DNA of 64,000 nucleotides from Dichotomocladium elegans. Lineage: Eukaryota; Mucoromycota; Mucoromycetes; Mucorales; Lichtheimiaceae. Location of the stretch: assembly GCA_025716815.1 (NCBI GenBank), contig JAIXMN010000009.1:434001-498000 (forward strand), in the 5' to 3' direction. Every line of letters starts with the position of its first letter. Position 1 is the stretch's first letter. The translations under genes were made by a program, and so were the position numbers. Positions 58,901 through 64,000 of this stretch are shown here, in pieces. Below the pieces are notes generated by a model. The model was not told the origin of the DNA. It worked only from the letters and a program-made list of their open reading frames with translations, and did not search any database.

Positions 58901-60032
58901 TGTATGAGTTCGATGATGATGACCTTGCTGGAATATCCATACATTAGGTTCGCTGGATCGTGCCCCATTCAAGCCAGCGGATTCCTCTGTGGCCAGCGAA
59001 GGTTTGATGAGGATCAGCGTCTTGATCAACTCGGAGATTTGCTGGACCTCTCGCCGCTGCCAGTTATCGTATGCTTGCTGACTCGGGAAATCCTCTTTGC
59101 GTCCCGGGAACGGCTGATTAGTACTAATATGATGTAGGCATTTCTTCAGGTCCACCAGCATAGCCTATGAAGTTAAAAACCATGGCAGTGAACAAGACCG
59201 TCCTTCGGATGGTACAGCGTATCTCGCTCTGCTTTACCCCTTCCGTACAGGTCCTTTGGAGCTCCTGTAGCTTGCGCCGGTGGTCCTCATTACTGACTTT
59301 AAACAAGGCCTGGACAGTCATGACCATCGGGAACCGCTCGAGGGCGGTTGCTGATGTTAAGGGAGATGACCGCGCGTTGCTATGGCCGTTGTTTGCGGTA
59401 GGGTGGTTTCTCTGGGTTTTCTTCGTGACGGGCGCCAAGAATCCGTTAAGCAGCTCGGAGAGCTCAGGCGTCATATTGTCTGTATCCTGCAAGGTCTGAA
59501 TCAAAATTTCGGCAAAGCGGGCGACAAACTGGTTGAGTTTGTCATAGTGCTGTGGCGTCTGACCCTGCTGCTGTTCCCGGGCAAGTTCAGCTTGGCTTGT
59601 CTTGAGAAATGCAATCACGAGATCATTGACTGTGCCGGTTGGAATGTACCGCTGGGCCTGTAACTTTGGGTAAAAGGCAGCGACGGCATTCTGAAAGGTC
59701 CTGTCCTGGTGAATCATCCGGCTTTCATCCCTCCCCTTGCGAATGTCGTCCAGGCGGCGCATGAGACCGCGAACTACGTCACGTGTAAGCTTGTCGCTCT
59801 CTTTTCCACTGGAGCTAATAAGGTTGCTCATGTGCAGCGAGTGGCGTTCAGGGCGGTGCTGGGGCGGGGGCGGGGGTTCGATACTATTGCTGGCGTTGTT
59901 GGCGGTTTGTTCGTGATAAGCCCGGATGGCGCAACGCAGGGTGTAATCGTAGATGTGCATTATGTTGATGGTCGAACGACTTTGCGCCCTCCGGGCACTT
60001 CGATTGACTTTCAAATTTGTTCTCGGTTCCAT
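55945..60032 (-). CDS. Ync13/UNC13-like C2 and MUN-domain protein
   Basis: Eleven exons: 60032..59238, 59164..58943, 58877..58557, 58496..58408, 58329..58212, 58110..57962, 57897..57429, 57357..57169, 57110..56523, 56461..56129, 56070..55945; 1132 residues. The N-terminal part (HIYDYTLRCAIRAYHEQ, PTGTVNDLVIAFLKTSQAE) and the middle MHD1 region (CIMVNNIEAARSRLDRLYQ) are helical. A C2 domain (about residues 800-920: VKAEDLKALDNNGLSDPYVSLF, SLNPRWDQSF) retains Asp residues for Ca2+. The C-terminal MHD2 has VVLKIWNQVL and LLKILFNGGEDGDAVPLEKLE. The layout matches S. pombe Ync13 and Munc13/BAP3 relatives, which tether or prime secretory vesicles. Ync13 works at the division site in septum integrity. 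Location at growth tips or septa is inferred. Confidence 0.9.
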
Positions 60033-60896
60033 GATGAGAAGAGGAGGGGGGACGGAGTGCAAAACAAACGGAAGAAAAATAGACAGAAAGAGAGAGCGAG
60101 CGAGCAAGTGAGGGATGTGGAGCGAGTGAGGGGAAAAAAAAAGAGCGAGAATGAGAAGGTTCTGCTGGTCTTTGGTGAGGCTCAGATCAGATTTACTACT
60201 GTGCTTCATGCGGGGGCACAGGTCGGTGCAGCTGTCTATTTTCAACCCCACCCGCCCTTGTCCTCGGATATCCTTCATTTGTAGCGTATGCGCTTGAGCA
60301 CAGACCTCAGGAGGGGGGTGGCCCGACGGTGGCCATCATTTTCTCTGAAACAACCACCTTGGCGATTTCGCTTGACTTCTTTTCAGTAACGGTATAAATA
60401 GCATTCGTTAAACATAATCTTGGTCTGTGATTTCATCTTGTATAACCATCCGCTGGTGCTGGTTTGCCAGGAACCATCTTATTCTGACAAGGCAATTAAA
60501 GTCGCAGACTGATCGTAGTGCTCTGAGCCGCCGCCACCACCACCACCACCATCCAAAACCTAGTTCATTCACATTGATGTCTTTTGATTATTATTATTTT
60601 AGTTTTTTTTTGACACGCCACAAGAAATTTACTCCAAGTATAGTAGGTTTGCACTAGATCAAAGAATAAGATTTCCCATTTACTATGTAAGGCAAAATGG
60701 ATTCCGTTGTTAGACCTTCCTCTGGCGAGCGAGTACTTTGGATATCCATCCGTCAGTCAAACCTTATTCCTCTCCGTACCCGCTTGGGAAGCTAGAAAAA
60801 GCATCATGTTCTACTTTATTATCATTAAAAAAAAAAAGAAGAATAGCAGTACACAATAACAAAAAGACCGAACATAAGAAAAAGTCCAAACGAAGA
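60033..60896. other. intergenic region with CAC repeat
   Basis: Promoter side of the Ync13-like gene and 3' flank of the septin gene. It includes a short CAC run (60535-60552) and A/T tracts. No gene is seen. Confidence 0.5.
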
Positions 60897-62205
60897 TTAT
60901 CGGCCAATCTGGCTTGGAAGGGTTGAGATTTTAGTGGCCTGTCTGCTCATGAGTTGGTCAGCCCTGTATTTTTCATAGAAACGCTCATATGTGTCGATAC
61001 GAAGCATATCCATGTGTGCCGGACCAAAGAGCGACTTGAACTTTTGGAAATCACAGTGATTCGGGTTGCAGCACTCGACCGTGGCCCATGGATATCGGCG
61101 GCCGAGAACGGTTTCCGGTCGCTGGCTGGTGGGATTGAGCGGTGAGAAGGATGTTGGACGGCCAGTCGGTTCAATGAACACTGGACGCCCGGTCTCTGGG
61201 TCTTCTTCATAGCCGATGAGGCAGAGGGGCATATGTCGTAAATAATCGATCATGGCCGCCACGTCTTGATCATCAGGGTCCTCATCCAAGCATTCGTGGA
61301 GCATCTCAAGAATATTCCCCCACGATGTACTGCTAACTTGGGGCGCCCGCGGAGAAGGATACATGCGCTTCGGAGTATCTGCAGTCGGTGAAGCTTCTTC
61401 ATCCTCCTCTTCTTCGTTTTCTTCATCGCTGTCATCCAATCCGATGTTGCCATATACCGGGATTTGGTAGATATCAAAAAGGTCGGTTCTGCATGTCTTT
61501 TTAATATACTCCCGTTGGACGACCGTCAGAGTATCGGCCTTTCCAAGGACAGGAATAATATTCACCCTGAATGAGAGCATGCGAAGCATATATCTATCGA
61601 TGTCCGTCAGGCCGTCCACCCATTCCATCGTGTCGATAAAATAAATGCAGGCATGGATATGGGTGTCGATCGCTTTGGGGTCTCGCCTAATTTTAGTCTC
61701 CTAGTAGGGAGATTGGGGGACAAAGTTACAACCGCAGGCAATCTTTTTTATGCACACGTGTGTGTGTGTGTGTGTCAATGTTTCTTTTTTTTTTTTCGCT
61801 TGCCTCGATAAAGGTCCTTTCAAGCTGATGGTCAATGTACTTGCATATATGCTGAAGGAGATCCTCGATGGGCACCATGTGTGAGATACCCGGCGTGTCA
61901 ATCAATGTCAATGCCATCCGGTCGTCGCCGCCGCAGCCGGGTCCTTCAAGATGCATCGACACACTGTAGAACTCCTCCGTAGGCTGGAGCGCGTCGGTGA
62001 GCGCCATGGGCTTGGACTCTTTGAAGGTTCCCTGGACTACGCTCGACTTCAGATCCTCGCAGAGCGTCCGTAGGAACGTTGTCTTGCCTGCACCGGTCTG
62101 TCCAACAAGCATCACGTTAAGATTAGGGATTGGGTCTTTTCGTCTACGTTGGTAGTTGTTTCTGCTGCTGCCCATGAGATGATCTGTAAGGGTATTGTAC
62201 ACCAT
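60897..62205 (-). CDS. Divergent septin GTPase
   Basis: Two exons (62205..61804 and 61700..60897) encode 401 residues. The G1 P-loop GQTGAGKTTF is near residue 37. The switch-region DTPG motif (LTLIDTPGISHMV) follows, then IHACIYFID and the G4-like GKAD (VNIIPVLGKADTLT) in place of the usual AKAD. A long acidic insert (DDSDEENEEEEDEEAS) interrupts the G domain before the septin unique region (RRYPWATVECCNPNHCDF), and the C-terminus has no clear coiled coil. Septins form hetero-oligomeric filaments at septa, tips and infection or branching sites. The insert and missing coiled coil suggest a divergent class. The intron appears to use a GC donor (GAG/GCAAGC) and contains a TG/CA microsatellite and an A run. 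Confidence 0.88.
61753..61775. repeat. TG/CA microsatellite in the septin intron
   Basis: Run of TG repeats next to a T-rich tract (61787-61798) inside the septin intron. Confidence 0.85.
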
Positions 62206-62462
62206 GCTACCCCTCGGCGTTTTGGACGTCTGGAAGAAAGAGTTTCTTCCGAGCAGACAGGTATGACCATCTTTCTATTTAGGATGGCAAAGACCGAGCA
62301 GGATTTTAATGGCTTATACACACACCCCTTTGTGGTCAAAGTCGGAATAAACTGTGAGCAGACCAAATTACGATCTTGACAAGAAGTAAAAGACATGGAA
62401 TCATATTTTATTTATGACATTGCAATAAAGGCGCCGACCGCTGCAGGAGAAACTTTCCTGCG
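62206..62462. other. intergenic region upstream of the septin gene
   Basis: About 260 bp holding the septin promoter and the 3' flank of the CstF-64 gene. No other gene is seen. Confidence 0.5.
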
Positions 62463-63349
62463 TTATTGAGGCTGGGACATAACAAGCTGCGCTTTCTGCA
62501 ATGGAATTAATTTCGAGTCTTCCGATCGTTTGTTTGTGTGTCTTACCAATTGTCGGATCTGATCGCGGTGCTCAGGTGCGAGTGCATTGATTTGCTCGTC
62601 GGTGAGCTGCATCACTTGCATCAGCAGTGCTTTTTGCTGTTCTTTAACATCTACTGTATTGCCGGAATAATAGTAAAAGAGTGAGTTTGACGCTGTTCAG
62701 TCGCCATAAGTAAAATACCTCCGGGGTCAACAGCCATGGGCTGCTGTTGTGGTAATTGGGGTTGTGGTGGTGGTGCCATGTGTGATAGTGGTTGATGCAG
62801 CTGTTGCTGCTGAGGCTGTTGTTGAAGAGGAGATTGCATATGAGAAAGTGGCACCTGAGGCGCCATCATGGGTGGAGGTGCCTGCTGTTGTTGCTGCTGC
62901 TGCTGCGGCATCATGGGAACGATAGGTTGCTGAGGAACTGAGGCAGAAGCCATAGGTGCGGCCTGTACTGGAGGTGCGGCCCGGGACACCGAAGGGTTGC
63001 TCATGATACGCTTATGGAATTTTATCAGTCCCTTTCGAACGTGTGCCTAAAATTGCTGCTTTACTCACTGTGATAATATTCGGATCGACAATGTTCATCA
63101 TGACCATGGCCTGGAATAACGCATACGCCACCTGAGGACTGCTGTTCAGAAACTCGCGTGTGAAGTGAGGCCGCTCATACGACATTTGCTGTAGATAGAA
63201 TTTAAAATATATTAAGCTCACCATACTGATTCGAATGATGCTCCCATTTACCTTCATATGGGTCATGAGCGTAAAAAGGTCTTGGGAAGACATTGAAGCC
63301 AATACTTTAGAGATCTCATCCACTGACGAGCCTTGTTTGTTCATGACAG

Positions 63350-63381
<32 letters not shown>

Positions 63382-64000
63382 ATTTGCTGCTGCATGGGTG
63401 GACCACCCATGGGTGGAAGACCCATCGGGTGTTGTAGCTGATGTGGTTGCTGCATTGGAGGTGGAGGCGGCGCTTGCTGCTGTTGACCTCGAGGCTATAT
63501 CATAAATACCAACGTTCTGATGAATATCCTTTCTTCCTCCACCCCCCTTTTCTCTACTGAGCCAATGGTAAAGCCTGTTTCACGTACGTTGTGTTGCTTG
63601 TGCTGCCGCTGACTCTCAACATGAGGATCCATTGCTGCATAATCGACACGAAGTTGTCGTCCTCCAACATCGTAATCATTCAAATTACGTACTGCACTCG
63701 CCGCTGTTTCGGCATCTGTTTTAGAAGAGAAGAAATTCGCGTATCAATGACAGGCATCATAGAGCGCATGTACGAAAAAATAACGGACCGTAGTAATCAC
63801 AAAAGCCATATCCTTTGGGTCGTTTCGATTCGCGATCAAATAGCAAACTGAACCAAGCCAAAAAGAAAAGAGAAAAGATTACATGGTATTCGATTATATA
63901 AACTGAACTTGGAGAAGAGAAACAAACACACTACCGAAAAGAGGCCACAGGACCAACTTCCTTAAAAATGTCAATCAACTGCTCTTCCGTCATTTCGAAC
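62463..64000 (-). CDS. RNA15: Cleavage stimulation factor subunit 2 (CstF-64/Rna15), partial
   Basis: The gene runs off the right edge, so the start and first part of the RRM are missing. Visible exons give the RRM (MTEEQLIDIFKEVGPVASFR, then LLFDRESKRPKGYGFCDYY with RNP1, then DAETAASAVRNLNDYDVGG and RQLRVDYA). A Pro/Gln-rich linker with a poly-Gln run (about 63352-63382) leads to the hinge domain (VDEISKVLASMSSQDLFTLMTHMK, then QMSYERPHFTREFLNSSPQVAYALFQAMVMMNIVD). A second Pro/Gln-rich stretch and the C-terminal three-helix domain (KALLMQVMQLTDEQINALAPEHRDQI) follow, ending at 62463. The RRM binds the U/GU-rich element downstream of the poly(A) site; the hinge binds CstF-77 (Rna14), and the C-terminal domain binds Pcf11. 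All key modules are present. Confidence 0.93.
63354..63382. repeat. CTG/CAG trinucleotide repeat encoding poly-Gln
   Basis: About nine consecutive CTG units (plus strand), read as CAG on the coding strand in the CstF-64 linker. Confidence 0.85.

Noticed and set aside
1..64000. CRISPR array, operons or prophage
   Set aside because: No regularly spaced direct repeats were seen, and intron-containing genes with eukaryotic domains show this is eukaryotic nuclear DNA.

Overview
The window looks like nuclear DNA of an early-diverging filamentous fungus, most likely Mucoromycota. Evidence: short introns (about 50-120 bp, mostly GT-AG) in nearly every gene; fungal-type single-copy genes (Yar1, septin, a Ync13-like protein, Rna15/CstF-64, a PCID2/Thp1-type PCI protein); a fragment of the HSPA12-type Hsp70 family, which I recall as expanded in these fungi; and many transposable elements. 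I cannot name the species.

Layout. (1) 1-6.6 kb: a probable MAPEG-like membrane protein gene, then a decayed PIF/Harbinger transposon with both of its genes in convergent fossil form, and a small terminal-inverted-repeat element. (2) 6.6-18.1 kb: an intact tRNA-Ser(UGA) gene beside a nested transposon cluster. An about 90 bp LINE tail sits at the 5' end of the tRNA gene, flanked by a 15 bp target duplication, and was later split by a complete Ty3/gypsy element (6717-13304) whose 725 bp LTRs look identical. A degenerate LINE follows, itself interrupted by a Harbinger-type MITE. (3) 19.1-23.8 kb: two tandem acyl-CoA synthetase paralogs with the same six-exon structure, both with an N-terminal peroxisomal PTS2 signal. 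(4) 25.9-28.6 kb: a near-perfect 2.7 kb palindrome. (5) 28.8-39 kb: an LPA1/2-phosphoglycerate-kinase-like P-loop protein, Yar1, an HMG-box regulator, the gamma-secretase subunit PEN-2 and an unknown acidic protein. (6) 39-47 kb: a gene-poor stretch with a broken HSPA12-type Hsp70. (7) 47.3-64 kb: a gene-dense block with an M50B-like membrane peptidase, a PCID2/Thp1 protein, a BTB plus CAP-Gly protein, a Ync13-like C2/MUN protein, a divergent septin and the 3' part of CstF-64.

No obvious operon-like or biosynthetic cluster is present. Several genes in the last block serve mRNA export and 3'-end processing (PCID2/Thp1, CstF-64) or polarised growth and cytokinesis (Ync13-like, septin, possibly BTB/CAP-Gly), but I see no reason to infer co-regulation. 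The most notable items are PEN-2 in a fungus, the 2.7 kb palindrome (a possible hairpin-RNA source), the tRNA-associated nested retroelements, and the BTB/CAP-Gly fusion. Exon-intron structures were derived by hand from splice signals, phase and family similarity. For the spliced genes given exon by exon, exon lengths sum to a multiple of three.
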